DNA of 64,000 nucleotides from Shewanella benthica (GTDB taxonomy: Bacteria > Pseudomonadota > Gammaproteobacteria > Enterobacterales > Shewanellaceae), in contig JAKVHY010000008.1 of NCBI GenBank assembly GCA_023284085.1, positions 93,313-157,312 of the forward strand. The letters run 5' to 3'. Positions 9,641 to 19,076 of the stretch are shown here, piece after piece. Position numbers and translations under genes: made by a program. The notes beneath the pieces were generated by a model. The model had not been told where the DNA came from, made no database searches, and worked only from the letters and a program-made list of their open reading frames with translations. Numbering within the stretch: the first letter of the stretch is position 1; every line of letters begins with the position of its first letter.

Positions 9641-10222
9641 TTACGCGAAATTTTGGTTAACGAAATCCCAGTTAACCAATTCCCAGTAATGGGCCAAGTA
9701 ATCAGGACGAACGTTACGGTAATCTATGTAGTAAGCATGTTCCCATATATCGACAGTCATGATGGGTGTCACTGTGCTATCGGTCAAAGGAGTGGCTGCA
9801 TTGCTAGTGTTAACAATAGCGACGCTACCGTCAGCATTCTTAACTAGCCAAGTCCATGCGCTACCGAAGTTATTGACAGCTGAATCGGTAAACTTAGCTT
9901 TGAAGGCTTCGAAAGAACCAAAGGCGTCATCAATCGCCTTAGCTACTGCACCGGTTGCTGCGCCGCCACCATTTGGTGATAAACAGTTCCAATAGAAGGT
10001 GTGGTTCCAGATCTGAGCCGCGTTGTTGAAGATTCCGCCAGTTGACGTCTTGATGATCTCTTCAAGGCTTTTTTCAGCAAGTTCAGTGCCGTCAACTAGG
10101 CCATTTAGCTTAACAACATAGGTGTTGTGATGCTTGCCATAATGAAATTCAATAGTCTCTTGCGAGATATGAGGTTCTAGTGCGTCTTTTGCATACGGTA
10201 ATGCAGGTAGTTCAAAAGCCAT
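9641..10222 (-). CDS. sodB: Superoxide dismutase [Fe]
   Basis: The start at 10222 (MAFELPALPYAKDALEPHIS) has TGGAG about 7 nt upstream and gives 193 aa, the length of E. coli SodB; the frame upstream is spurious. Metal ligands are recognisable: His in PHISQETIEFHYGKHH, His in QIWNHTFYWNC, and the C-terminal DIWEHAYYIDY (Asp and His). The region around NGGGAATG and the Gln in NNFGSAWTW are of the iron-type enzyme. It converts superoxide to oxygen and hydrogen peroxide in the cytoplasm. Monocistronic, divergent from grxD. Confidence 0.96.
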   Translation of the reverse strand: MAFELPALPYAKDALEPHISQETIEFHYGKHHNTYVVKLNGLVDGTELAEKSLEEIIKTSTGGIFNNAAQIWNHTFYWNCLSPNGGGAATGAVAKAIDDAFGSFEAFKAKFTDSAVNNFGSAWTWLVKNADGSVAIVNTSNAATPLTDSTVTPIMTVDIWEHAYYIDYRNVRPDYLAHYWELVNWDFVNQNFA

Positions 10223-10429
10223 GAGTTGCTCCACTCTAAGTTGGGTTTATTATCTTTCTAGAATCTAATTCTACTTGAAAATTCCTTATCAGTATCTTCA
10301 ATTTCTCGATTAAATCAATAAATATGTTTATATTTAATAACCTTTTAAAAAGTAGGTTTTTGTTATGGGTAAACCTGAAGTACAATAGGAGAAATTATTA
10401 GTAATTGTGTGTGCAGTTTAGGAATTGAA

Positions 10430-10783
10430 ATGGAAACAAACGAAACAGTAGAGAAAATCAAAGCACAACTCGCCGAAAACCCAATCATAGTCTATATGAA
10501 AGGTTCTCCCAAATTGCCTAGTTGTGGATTCTCATCACAGGTTGCTGAAATCATGATCAACTGTAATGCACAATTTGCGTTTGTTGATATTTTGCAGAAT
10601 CCGGATATCCGCTCTGAACTGCCTAAATACGCCAATTGGCCGACTTTTCCTCAGCTCTGGATTGAAGGTGAGTTGATCGGTGGTTGTGATATTTTGACTG
10701 AAATGTACCAGAAAGGTGAGCTGCAGACGCTTATCACTGAAACAGCGGCAAAATATGCTTCTGAAGATGAAAAGAACGCTTAA
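10430..10783 (+). CDS. grxD: Monothiol glutaredoxin Grx4 type
   Basis: The start at 10430 (METNETVEKIKAQLAENPIIVYMKGSPKLPSCGFSSQ) is preceded by AGGA and gives 117 aa, close to E. coli GrxD (115 aa). The monothiol active site CGFS (Cys32) is intact, with TFPQLWIEGELIGGCDI as the glutathione-binding region. CGFS glutaredoxins bind a glutathione-ligated [2Fe-2S] cluster as homodimers or with BolA and deliver clusters to targets. It is divergent from sodB, which makes an iron/oxidative-stress pair, although the control region was not resolved. Confidence 0.95.
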   Translation: METNETVEKIKAQLAENPIIVYMKGSPKLPSCGFSSQVAEIMINCNAQFAFVDILQNPDIRSELPKYANWPTFPQLWIEGELIGGCDILTEMYQKGELQTLITETAAKYASEDEKNA

Positions 10784-10803
10784 TTTTAGTTAAGCGAGTC
10801 AGT

Positions 10804-10838
10804 CAAAAAAAAGCCTTTCATTTGAAAGGCTTTTTTTA
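10804..10838. terminator. Bidirectional terminator between grxD and uraA
   Basis: AAAGCCTTTC-ATTT-GAAAGGCTTT flanked by A- and T-runs serves the convergent grxD and uraA genes. Confidence 0.9.
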
Positions 10839-10864
10839 TGGGACTAGCATTTTACTTATTAGTA

Positions 10865-12097
10865 TTAAGCCGACTCTGACTCAGTGGCTTTAGGCATAGG
10901 TAATAACAGGTTCATGGTGATCGCTACTATTCCGCACAGACTGATCCCCGTCAGGCTAAACGAGCCGATACCCAAGGCCATGCCGCCGATACCAAATACC
11001 AGAGTGACCCCTACGATACACAGATTTCTTGGCTCGGTGAGATCCACCTGATTCTTAATCAATGAATTTAACCCTACCGCTGCAATCGATCCAAACAAGA
11101 GGCACATGATGCCGCCCATCACTGGGACGGGTATGGTTAACATGATGGCGCCGAGTTTACCGACGAAGGCGAGAATAATGGCTGTAATGGCAGTCCAGGT
11201 CATGACCACTGGATTAAATGACTTAGTTAAGGTGACGGCGCCAGTCACTTCTGAATAGGTGGTGTTTGGCGGTCCACCGAAGGCCGAGGCGACAATCGTT
11301 GCAACACCGTCACCGGCAAGGGTCCTGTGCAGTCCAGGTTTCTTCAGAAAATCTTTACCCGTAACGTTAGAGATAGCCAGAATATCGCCAATATGCTCTA
11401 CGGCTGGCGCAATGGCAACGGGGATCATAAATACGATGGCATGCCAGTTAAATTCCGGGGCGACGAAATTGGGCATGGCTATCCAACTGGCTTGGGCGAC
11501 TGGGGTAAAGTCGACGATGCCAAAACTGAGACTCAAGCCATAACCCACTAAAATACCGGCTAAGATGGGCATCAATCTGAAAATCCCTTTAGCAAATATG
11601 GCGATGCCTATTGTGGTAAGCAGGGCGGCGAGTGAGATGATTAACGCGATATTCTGCTCCACGATAACCAGAGAGCCATCACCACTCTTACCCATGGCCA
11701 TATTCACGGCGACCGGGGCCAAGCCCAGTCCTATCACCATGATAACGGGCCCGATAACGACGGGGGGAAGTAGACGTTTGATGAAACCATCACCGCGAAC
11801 TTTGACCATGCTGGCTAAAATCAGATAGACGACACCGGCTGCCATCAGTCCCCCCATGGTTGATGGGATCCCCCAAGTCTGTACGCCGTACATGATAGGG
11901 GCGATAAAGGCGAATGAAGAGGCGAGAAAAATTGGGATCTGTCTCTTAGTGATTAGCTGGAAAATCAGTGTGCCTATACCTGCGGTAAACAGGGCAACAT
12001 TGGTGTCTAATCCTGTCAATAAAGGCATTAATACCAAGGCGCCAAAAGCCACAAACAGCATTTGAGCCCCTTGAAGGGCGAGGGCGAAATTTTTCAT
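10865..12097 (-). CDS. uraA: Uracil permease (NCS2 nucleobase:proton symporter)
   Basis: The 410-aa protein is highly hydrophobic with about 12-14 membrane segments. It has the NCS2 signature region near FGGPPNTTYSEVTGAV and conserved acidic residues in APAVEHIGDILAIS, which in UraA bind uracil and protons. The start MKNFALALQGAQMLFVAFGALVLMPLLTGLD is the usual UraA N-terminus. It lies beside hda, as in E. coli (upp-uraA-hda), but upp is absent from this segment and uraA is transcribed divergently from the DUF2066-hda pair. Confidence 0.92.
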   Translation of the reverse strand: MKNFALALQGAQMLFVAFGALVLMPLLTGLDTNVALFTAGIGTLIFQLITKRQIPIFLASSFAFIAPIMYGVQTWGIPSTMGGLMAAGVVYLILASMVKVRGDGFIKRLLPPVVIGPVIMVIGLGLAPVAVNMAMGKSGDGSLVIVEQNIALIISLAALLTTIGIAIFAKGIFRLMPILAGILVGYGLSLSFGIVDFTPVAQASWIAMPNFVAPEFNWHAIVFMIPVAIAPAVEHIGDILAISNVTGKDFLKKPGLHRTLAGDGVATIVASAFGGPPNTTYSEVTGAVTLTKSFNPVVMTWTAITAIILAFVGKLGAIMLTIPVPVMGGIMCLLFGSIAAVGLNSLIKNQVDLTEPRNLCIVGVTLVFGIGGMALGIGSFSLTGISLCGIVAITMNLLLPMPKATESESA

Positions 12098-12294
12098 TAT
12101 TATCTCTGTTATTGGGTACCTGGCTAATGTTAACAGTATGGGAAATCTTTCATAGTAATTAGTGTCATGCTGGCTTGAATTTTAGGTAAAAACAAAAAAC
12201 GATACAGAAATGGTGAAATAGCCAAGTGAATTATCTGGAGTGAACAAAGATGTGATACAATTTTATTATCTTGTCTCCCGTTAGAACAGTGAAG

Positions 12295-13401
12295 ATGCTG
12301 AAAACCCTATTAAACTCTTTGATTTTTTGTGCTGGCTATTTATTGTTACACACCAATCTAGTGAGTGCCGCCGAAGTTTATCAACTCGATGAAACCTTGG
12401 TTCCGGTTGAGTCCCGCTCCGTTGCCCAGCGACAAAAAGCCATTTCAATTGGGCTGAGAGAAGTGGTGCTGAAAAACTCAGGCACCAAAGCATCCATCTC
12501 TCATCCAAGTGTGCAGGCCAAGGTGAAAAACCCCTCCTCATTACTCAGTCAGTTCGGATACAAAGAGATCGACGGCGAGCTTTTTTTACAGGTCAGTTTC
12601 GATCATCAACGTATCATCCAGCTCTTAAGAGATGCTCAGTTACCAGTCTGGGGCAAACAGAGACCTTTGACCTTGATATGGCTAGTTGAGGACGATGCTG
12701 AAGCAAGACAGATCGTCAATGATGAATCTGTGCTCGATAGCCGGGAGCTGTTCCAATCTGCTTCAGAATCGAACGGGGTACCTGTACTATTTCCTATCAT
12801 GGATCTCGATGACAACATGAATGTGACCCACAATGATATTCGGGGCATGTTTGTCGAACAGGTGGCTAGGGCATCTCAGCGTTATCAGGCTGATTACTTT
12901 GTCATGGCGTCTATCGATACTCGTGGCAAGGCCGTAAAATATAATTTTGCTTTATACCCCAAGTCCAGTGGCGAAATATTGCACAATCCTCTAACGAGTA
13001 AAAGTAAGCAGGTTGATGATATCGATACCGCGGTGAAGGAGATTATCGCTGGTGTGAGCGAATATTATGTCGGACGCTATGCGATTGCGGATTCTGGCAG
13101 TACACTAAATAGTTATGTGACTTTTGTCGATATTACCGATTTGAAGCAACTGGTCGAAATTGAGAAATATTTTAAGCAACTCAGTGCCGTAAAGTCAGTT
13201 CAACTGACTCAATTGCAAGGCACTTCGGCTAAGTTTACACTCAATCTGTTTGGCACCGAAGATGATCTACGCAGATTGATGAAACTTGAACCTAGAGTCG
13301 GGGTCTTGGATGAATCTCTGCCTGTGATGCTGAACGATGATGGATTTGATCCACTGCCTTCTCACGAGGTGCAAGGTCCCGAGTATCGCTGGCGAGGCTA
13401 G
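12295..13401 (+). CDS. DUF2066 domain-containing exported protein
   Basis: The product begins MLKTLLNSLIFCAGYLLLHTNLVSA|AEVYQLDETLVPVESRS, a signal peptide followed by the DUF2066 start. The ATG at 12295 is preferred because it opens directly onto the signal sequence; an in-frame TTG at 12271 would add eight residues. The protein is 368 aa from 12295, has no membrane segment after the signal, and no catalytic motif that I recognise. DUF2066 genes are regularly found immediately before hda in Shewanella and relatives, and here hda follows 76 nt later on the same strand. Function unknown; a periplasmic or envelope location is inferred from the signal peptide. Confidence 0.85.
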   Translation: MLKTLLNSLIFCAGYLLLHTNLVSAAEVYQLDETLVPVESRSVAQRQKAISIGLREVVLKNSGTKASISHPSVQAKVKNPSSLLSQFGYKEIDGELFLQVSFDHQRIIQLLRDAQLPVWGKQRPLTLIWLVEDDAEARQIVNDESVLDSRELFQSASESNGVPVLFPIMDLDDNMNVTHNDIRGMFVEQVARASQRYQADYFVMASIDTRGKAVKYNFALYPKSSGEILHNPLTSKSKQVDDIDTAVKEIIAGVSEYYVGRYAIADSGSTLNSYVTFVDITDLKQLVEIEKYFKQLSAVKSVQLTQLQGTSAKFTLNLFGTEDDLRRLMKLEPRVGVLDESLPVMLNDDGFDPLPSHEVQGPEYRWRG

Positions 13402-13477
13402 TCTTGAATATGAATCCTTAGGTACTCGTGTTAAAATGAGCGCCTAAGTAATACCTGTGTAATTGAGAATTATCTGA

Positions 13478-14188
13478 GTGAAATCTAACTCACCATTACA
13501 ACTGTCTTTGCCTGTACATCTACCCGATGATGAGACCTTTAATAGCTACTATCCCGCGGCGGGCAACGATGAGCTGATTCAAAGCTTACAAGCCTGCGCC
13601 GAAGGGGCTGCCCATCAGGCTGTTTTTCTTTGGGGGCCAGTTAAATCCGGTCGCACTCATCTGATGCATGCTGCCTGTGCCCATGCGAACGATCTTCAAA
13701 GAAGTAGTTTTTATTTACCATTAGGCATACATGCCAGCATTTCTCCCGCGTTGTTGGAAGGTTTAGAGCAGTTAGATCTGATCTGTATCGATGACGTCGA
13801 TGCCATTGCCGGTCATCCTCTATGGGAAGAAGCCATTTTCGACCTCTATAACCGAGTCTCTGAAAATAACCAGTGCTCCTTGATCGTCAGTGCCAGTGTT
13901 TCACCCACAGATTCAGGCTTTGTGCTGGCCGATCTCGTCTCTCGTATGCAGTGGGGACTCAATTATCAGTTACAGCCTATGGCCGATGAAGAGAAGTTGG
14001 CGGCGCTGCAGCGACGTGCTGCCATGCGTGGTCTGCAACTCGAGGACGATGTGGGGCGTTTCTTGCTAAATCGTTTAGCCAGAGACTTGAGAACCTTGTT
14101 TGATGTGCTTGATAAATTGGATAAAGACTCACTCGTTCACCAGCGCAAGTTAACAATCCCTTTCGTTAAGAAGATGCTTAAGTTGTAA
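13478..14188 (+). CDS. hda: DnaA regulatory inactivator Hda
   Basis: The GTG start at 13478 gives a 236-aa AAA+ protein. The N-terminus MKSNSPLQLSLPVHLPDD contains the QLSLP clamp-binding motif that docks Hda onto the DNA polymerase beta clamp. Walker A is degenerate (LWGPVKSGRTHLMHA) and Walker B is LICIDDVDAI. With ADP and the clamp, Hda stimulates hydrolysis of ATP on DnaA and so prevents re-initiation of replication. It follows the DUF2066 gene, probably in one transcript, and ends at a strong terminator. Confidence 0.94.
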   Translation: MKSNSPLQLSLPVHLPDDETFNSYYPAAGNDELIQSLQACAEGAAHQAVFLWGPVKSGRTHLMHAACAHANDLQRSSFYLPLGIHASISPALLEGLEQLDLICIDDVDAIAGHPLWEEAIFDLYNRVSENNQCSLIVSASVSPTDSGFVLADLVSRMQWGLNYQLQPMADEEKLAALQRRAAMRGLQLEDDVGRFLLNRLARDLRTLFDVLDKLDKDSLVHQRKLTIPFVKKMLKL

Positions 14189-14214
14189 TGATACCCATCG
14201 GTATTACACATCAT

Positions 14215-14253
14215 AAAAAACCGGTAATGACTCAGGTCACTACCGGTTTTTTA
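14215..14253. terminator. Terminator between hda and the convergent lipoprotein gene
   Basis: AAAAAACCGGTAATGA...TCACTACCGGTTTTTT forms a long stem with a G-T pair and has A- and T-runs on both sides. Confidence 0.9.
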
Positions 14254-14269
14254 ATGCCTGTTATTGGCG

Positions 14270-16234
14270 TTAGTTCATCTTATGCCTGTCGCCACTTATT
14301 CTCAGCTCGGGGATAAATTGTTTCGTACCAGCTGACTGCGTAGCATTTATTTTCTGCGGTGTCTGGGATAACTGAGGTGAAATAGTCAGATTATCTAACC
14401 AAGACTGACCTTGATTCATCTGGATTGGAGAGGGTAAATTACCGATAAGCTGAGCGCCATCTAAAGCCGGTAAGATTTGATTGATAACGAAGGCCGCTCT
14501 TTGAGGAACTGTAGAGCCTGGACTGTTCTCACCTATGCGTCCACGTTGTCCCCAGTCAACGGTGATACTGGCAGCTGTGGCATTGTCCGGGTTATCTGTG
14601 ATGCCGACATCGCGCATTATTCCAAATCTGTAGCTCATCATGGCTTCTTCGAACAACATGGCGGTATCTTCACGACTGGTTGAATAGGCGTAATAGTCTG
14701 TTGCATTGTCATCGGAGAAGAAGCCGGTTATGTCACTTGGCAGATAAGCTTGCTGCGTAGCTGTGGCGGTTTCTCCTCTGAAGCTGACGTCGGCGAGACT
14801 ATACATTTCGTCGCTTAGAAGGGGGTACAGGGTCGTGACTCGATCGGATATTAACTCGCCGGCCGAGGTGCGGCGATTATAGTGATCTAACAAGGTTTGG
14901 TCATCGACAGGGATGGTGTGATAAATCGAACTTGGGAAGAAGTCATTGGCATGGGCGAGCTCATGAAATAATAGCGAGGACAAATCTGGAGCCATCAGGG
15001 TCATGGTGCGATCTGTCCTAAGCTCTCTGGGACTGGAATATGACACATAGGCATTATCTTTTACATAACGCCAGGGCATGATGAAGCCTAACTGATTGCC
15101 AAATGCGCTACGAAAATCCGCCGCTTCGTTGATCACATCTCGCTCTTCGGCGAGTAACCAAAGGTCTGTGGGATCTAAGTATATCGCGCCGGTGACGACC
15201 CAATAAAATGATGGGCGAATATCGTAGCTGATCACTATGGCGGTTACCGATTGTAACAGTAGAGCAAAGTCGCTATCTGGATCCATTTTATCGAGAAATG
15301 TCTCGAAATTTTCTCCCATCCATCGATGCGAAACCAGGACTCTCTCCATGATCTTCTCTTTCTCGGAGAGGGAAAGAGTTTGACCGAGTAAGGGTAACTG
15401 CTCGATGGTACAGGGGGAGAGCAGTTGATTGGAATAAACGCACGAATTGAGTGCGCTTTTGTAGGATGAGTTCTCTCTGTAGGCAAATGTGCGGGCTACA
15501 GGTTCATCGAAATAGGGGGAGCTAATGGCGGACTCATTAGTGATTAGCGTCAGGACTTCATCGATAACCGTTTCACCATCGACACTGGCAGTTGCTCTTA
15601 ATATGGCGATAGTATCTGAGTTAACTGCCGGGGCCTTAAATTGAGGGCGTTCGATATTACTGATATCTATGTTTAGTTCGGGTCCAAATGCGATACACCA
15701 GCTAAGTGCTGATGGGATTTCATCTGCATTGACGCCGATTCTATCGACTCTAAAACTGACATCGTTACCTTCAACCACCTGTTGGTCGCTGCGGACATTG
15801 AACTGAGCTGTAGTCATTGCCGAAACAGATATATTGATTGTTTCATTGAAGGACATTCCGCTACCTGAAATATTAACGGAGAAGCTATAGTCTCCAGCAT
15901 CGGCAAATTGAAATGCTAAAATAGGACTTTTTATCGATTTCAGTATAAGGGACTGACCGGCAGTTTGCCCCCACTCGAAGGCGAGTCCTTTACTATCCGA
16001 GCCCGCTATTCTTGCGACTATGGCGGCGGATTGATTGGCGTTATAGCTAGGTTCGGTGACAAATTCTAATGCCGAAGAGGTAGATATAACCGTTAATTGG
16101 GTTTGCTGTTCGCATCGAGTTAGATTAGGGGGCGGTGGATCGATAGGTATATTGTTATCCCCATCTGAACTCCCCCCGCCGCAGGCCGCTAGGGCTAAAA
16201 CACTGACTAGGGTAAGCGTGTTAAGTTTCCTCAT
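14270..16234 (-). CDS. Lipoprotein with Ig/PKD-like repeats and an HExxH metallopeptidase-like domain
   Basis: The 654-aa protein starts MRKLNTLTLVSVLALAAC|GGGSSDGDNN: a lipoprotein signal peptide with Cys18 and a Gly/Ser/Asp linker typical of outer-membrane lipoproteins. Two Ig- or PKD-like beta segments (about residues 45-235) are followed by a larger domain with LLFHELAHANDFF, an HExxH zinc motif at residues 424-428. I do not recognise a named peptidase family. The gene sits between hda and the DUF2069/arsC/bepA run, and thus breaks a block that is contiguous in enterics, which suggests a later insertion. Cell-surface or periplasmic proteolysis is inferred only from the motif and the lipobox. 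Confidence 0.75.
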   Translation of the reverse strand: MRKLNTLTLVSVLALAACGGGSSDGDNNIPIDPPPPNLTRCEQQTQLTVISTSSALEFVTEPSYNANQSAAIVARIAGSDSKGLAFEWGQTAGQSLILKSIKSPILAFQFADAGDYSFSVNISGSGMSFNETINISVSAMTTAQFNVRSDQQVVEGNDVSFRVDRIGVNADEIPSALSWCIAFGPELNIDISNIERPQFKAPAVNSDTIAILRATASVDGETVIDEVLTLITNESAISSPYFDEPVARTFAYRENSSYKSALNSCVYSNQLLSPCTIEQLPLLGQTLSLSEKEKIMERVLVSHRWMGENFETFLDKMDPDSDFALLLQSVTAIVISYDIRPSFYWVVTGAIYLDPTDLWLLAEERDVINEAADFRSAFGNQLGFIMPWRYVKDNAYVSYSSPRELRTDRTMTLMAPDLSSLLFHELAHANDFFPSSIYHTIPVDDQTLLDHYNRRTSAGELISDRVTTLYPLLSDEMYSLADVSFRGETATATQQAYLPSDITGFFSDDNATDYYAYSTSREDTAMLFEEAMMSYRFGIMRDVGITDNPDNATAASITVDWGQRGRIGENSPGSTVPQRAAFVINQILPALDGAQLIGNLPSPIQMNQGQSWLDNLTISPQLSQTPQKINATQSAGTKQFIPELRISGDRHKMN

Positions 16235-16362
16235 CGAAGGGGACTCCCGTTATGAATGTGTTCAATTATTATTTTAACCAAAATATAACACGAGATTTAA
16301 CATTCAAGCACTAGTTTTACCTAGAATTCTTGTGACACTAAGTAACGGAATAATAAGGGGTA

Positions 16363-16388
16363 TAAAAAAAGCGCCCTGAGGCGCTTTA
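16363..16388 (-). terminator. Terminator of the bepA-arsC-DUF2069 strand
   Basis: On the minus strand AAAGCGCC-TCAG-GGCGCTTTTTTT follows the DUF2069 stop. Confidence 0.88.
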
Positions 16389-16412
16389 CTGTATTTGGTC
16401 AATTAAAGTCAG

Positions 16413-16784
16413 TTATTTCTTTTTCTTCTTTAACCCTAGACCTAATTCTTTGCCACGAATGCGGGCATAAAATGGAAAGCCTATCAGCAGGGCACCGAGC
16501 AGGAGTACCTCTACCAGAGCAAATACAAAATATTTCTCGGTGACGTAGAGTAAGGTGAGACCATGAAGCATATACAAACAGATGATGTAGCTGGCCCAAG
16601 CATAGGTGTAGGGCTTACCTGCTATGATGCCTTTCAAGGGGAAGAATAATGGGATGATCCACATAGCAGTGAACACCAGTGAATATTCACCCGTGATTCC
16701 CTTGTTGATAAACCAAGCGCTGAGCATTAATACTAATGCCAGATAACCAGCTCGGCATAGTTGAAACAAACGAGTCGAATTCAT
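16413..16784 (-). CDS. DUF2069 family inner-membrane protein
   Basis: The 123-aa protein has four predicted membrane helices (YLALVLMLSAWFI, VFTAMWIIPLFFPL, YAWASYIICLYMLHGLTLL, VFALVEVLLLGALLIGFPF) and ends in a poly-lysine tail (GLGLKKKKK). The PYTYAWASYIICLYMLHG stretch is the conserved part of DUF2069. It begins 9 bp after the arsC-like gene stop, so the two are co-transcribed. Function unknown. Confidence 0.85.
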   Translation of the reverse strand: MNSTRLFQLCRAGYLALVLMLSAWFINKGITGEYSLVFTAMWIIPLFFPLKGIIAGKPYTYAWASYIICLYMLHGLTLLYVTEKYFVFALVEVLLLGALLIGFPFYARIRGKELGLGLKKKKK

Positions 16785-16793
16785 TGAACAGCC

Positions 16794-17138
16794 TTATAGA
16801 ATCGCAAGAACATTTTCGGGAGGACGGCCGATAGCGGCCTTATCGTTGGCCAGCACTATGGGTCGTTCAAGCAGTTTCGGGGTATCGACGATAGCCTGAA
16901 TGAGCTGCTCTTCGGTCAACTTGGTGTTGGCTAACCCTTGTTCTTTATATTCAGTCTCCTTGGTGCGCATTAACTCTCGCGCACTTAAACCCAGTTTAGT
17001 GAGTAAATCTTCAATTTCACTCTTGTTGAGAGGAAATTTCAGATATTCAACTATTTGGATTTCGCAATCTCTTTCCTCTAATAAAGCAAGGGTTTGACGG
17101 CTTTTAGAGCAGCGTGGGTTATGAATAATACTGACCAT
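16794..17138 (-). CDS. arsC: ArsC/YfgD-type arsenate reductase family protein
   Basis: Starting at the ATG at 17138 gives MVSIIHNPRCSKSRQTLALLEERDCEIQIVEYLKFPLNKSEIEDLLTKLG, about 114 aa, like E. coli YfgD; a start two codons upstream (17144) is equally possible. The active-site CSKSR and the downstream Arg residues (SARELMRTKE, PIVLANDKAAIGRPPE) of glutaredoxin-dependent arsenate reductases are present. It lies between bepA and the DUF2069 gene, matching the bepA-yfgD-hda neighbourhood of E. coli. No ars operon is nearby, so a true arsenate role is uncertain. Confidence 0.9.
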   Translation of the reverse strand: MVSIIHNPRCSKSRQTLALLEERDCEIQIVEYLKFPLNKSEIEDLLTKLGLSARELMRTKETEYKEQGLANTKLTEEQLIQAIVDTPKLLERPIVLANDKAAIGRPPENVLAIL

Positions 17139-17292
17139 AGTCATAGGCTTATGTCCGAATGCAAATATTGCCGACATCATACTCGAAAATGTGGCCAAAG
17201 TCACAATCAGAAAACATGGGTAATGGGGGGGTATCTTGGATTAATTCTTCATGATCCCTGTGTGTAAAAGGGAGGTGAGTAGCGGTGACAGT

Positions 17293-17317
17293 CAGTGACC
17301 TCGACACAAGGTCACTG
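17293..17317. repeat. Perfect 9-bp inverted repeat between bepA and arsC
   Basis: CAGTGACCT-CGACACA-AGGTCACTG lies 15 bp after the bepA stop. There is no T-run on the minus strand, so it may be a transcript-stabilising or partly terminating hairpin. Confidence 0.5.
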
Positions 17318-17331
17318 AAATGATTAAACCG

Positions 17332-18792
17332 TTACTGAAGAGCCTCTATTGCGGATTTAGCCTGCTTGAATTGTCGAATTCTAGCCTCGATTCTGGCAAG
17401 TTGTAGCGGCTTTTCTTGGGACAATCGATAAGCGAAATTAAGCTGGTCTATCGCACCTTTATAGTCTGCACCTAGCGCCATTGATTCTGCGTTGACAAAG
17501 TGCTCCATGGCTTTATTGCCCGTCTTTTTATATGCATCGCTGAGCAAGAAGAAAGGCAACTGATTTTGTTTGTCTAAGAAGATGAGTTCCTCGAGCAAAG
17601 GGATGGCTTGCGTAGCCTTGTCTGCTTCTATATACACATGGGCCAAGTTAGTGTTAATTACTTGAGAAAATGGCTTAAGTTCATGTTGTGTCTCGAGAAA
17701 CTTTATGGCTTCATCGGTGGCCTCTCGCTGCACCAAGAGATCTGTCTTGGTATCGATATAAAATAGATTGTTGCTATCCTCTTTTAATAAGTTATCGATT
17801 ATCTCTTCGGCTTCATCGAAGTGCTTGGTTCTAAATAGGGCTAAAGCCTTACCGTAAAGGGCCGCATTTTTGAAGGTGTAGGTTCTTTTTCTGAGCTGTT
17901 TGTCGAATAAGGCAAGGGCAGCCTCTTCGCTGTAGCTGGAAAATCTGACCTGAATTCGCGCTTTCGCTAGCTGAAAGTCTATGTTATCCGGCACATACCT
18001 GTGGGGATATTGAGTCGCCCTGTTGCGGGCTTCTGTAATTCGTGACTCGGGGAGTGGGTGAGTCAACAACATCTGTGGAGGCTTACTGGTGAAGCGGTAG
18101 CGAGTAGCAAGTTTGGCGAAAAAATCTGCGGCGCCGTTGGGGTCGAAGCCTGCATCAACCAAAATTTGCATGCCTATTCTGTCTGCTTCTTTTTCATGAG
18201 CTCGGGTAAAGTTAATTTTGGCCTGAGTCGATAGGGCTTGTGTGGTGGCCAGTGCTGCCATCCCTGCCTGTGGTGAAGCTATTGTCAGGAGTATAGCGCC
18301 TAGCATGCCGACAATCGTTGCGGTTGAACTCTTATCTTGGGCTTCTAATGAACGGGCTAAGTGTCTTTGGGTAACGTGAGTAATTTCATGGCCCAGTACC
18401 GAGGCTATCTGGCTCTCATTATCGGCGTTTAGAAACAAACCTGTGTGAACGCCGACGTGTCCTCCGAAGAAGGCAAAGGCGTTGATTTCATCATTTCTTA
18501 ACAAGAAAAAATAGAAAGGGGTCTTAACACCCGTCGCATGAGCCACCAGTTTATTACCCAGTTCAGTCAAATATTGACTCAATACCGGGTCGTTGAGCAT
18601 GGGGGCAGAGGAGCGGATAACCCGCATATAAGCATCGCCATAGATGGTCTCTTTCTCGAGACTGAAAGTATTGACGGCGGCAGTACCCAGATCGGGAAGG
18701 TCGTTGTTCGCAAAAGCCATAGGCGCGGTAGCACAGAAAAAAAGTGAAATGGCACCGGCTAACAGAGATTTGGTTGATGTAATTTTACTCAA
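17332..18792 (-). CDS. bepA: Periplasmic M48 metalloprotease / chaperone BepA with TPR repeats
   Basis: I place the start at the TTG at 18792 because AAGGA lies 5-6 nt before it and it gives a proper signal peptide, MSKITSTKSLLAGAISLFFCATAPMAFA|NNDLPDLG; the longer TTG frame to 18828 has no such site. The 486-aa protein has the zinc motif HEITH at residues 135-139, a downstream Glu ligand in AHEKEADRIG, and a C-terminal half of TPR-like helices. BepA assists assembly of LptD and other outer-membrane proteins through BAM and degrades stalled intermediates. Its neighbours (arsC-like, tusA-like, perM) fit the enteric order. Confidence 0.93.
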   Translation of the reverse strand: MSKITSTKSLLAGAISLFFCATAPMAFANNDLPDLGTAAVNTFSLEKETIYGDAYMRVIRSSAPMLNDPVLSQYLTELGNKLVAHATGVKTPFYFFLLRNDEINAFAFFGGHVGVHTGLFLNADNESQIASVLGHEITHVTQRHLARSLEAQDKSSTATIVGMLGAILLTIASPQAGMAALATTQALSTQAKINFTRAHEKEADRIGMQILVDAGFDPNGAADFFAKLATRYRFTSKPPQMLLTHPLPESRITEARNRATQYPHRYVPDNIDFQLAKARIQVRFSSYSEEAALALFDKQLRKRTYTFKNAALYGKALALFRTKHFDEAEEIIDNLLKEDSNNLFYIDTKTDLLVQREATDEAIKFLETQHELKPFSQVINTNLAHVYIEADKATQAIPLLEELIFLDKQNQLPFFLLSDAYKKTGNKAMEHFVNAESMALGADYKGAIDQLNFAYRLSQEKPLQLARIEARIRQFKQAKSAIEALQ

Positions 18793-19076
18793 ACTTATCC
18801 TTAATATGGGCAATGTGGTCTTGGTCAAGACATTCTCTAGGAACTAAGTCAATCATTATTAAACAAGCTGCTGAGTTTACTCGAATAACTCATGTAATTA
18901 TGTTTAATAGTGAGATTAATATTACCTGCAGTTTTGCGCATATTCCACACTTGTGTATATTCATTATGAATATTGCACTTCGCATTGACCACGAGGTAAT
19001 AGATTCACCATAGATCGCTTGTGGTTTGTCTTGCAACTTAGGATAATAGCCAAAGTTTGTTCATGGCAAGATTATT

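Noticed and set aside
16794..17204. Longer form of the ArsC-like protein from 17204
   Set aside because: The extra residues precede the conserved MVSIIHNPRCSKSR start, are unlike the family and have no ribosome binding site.
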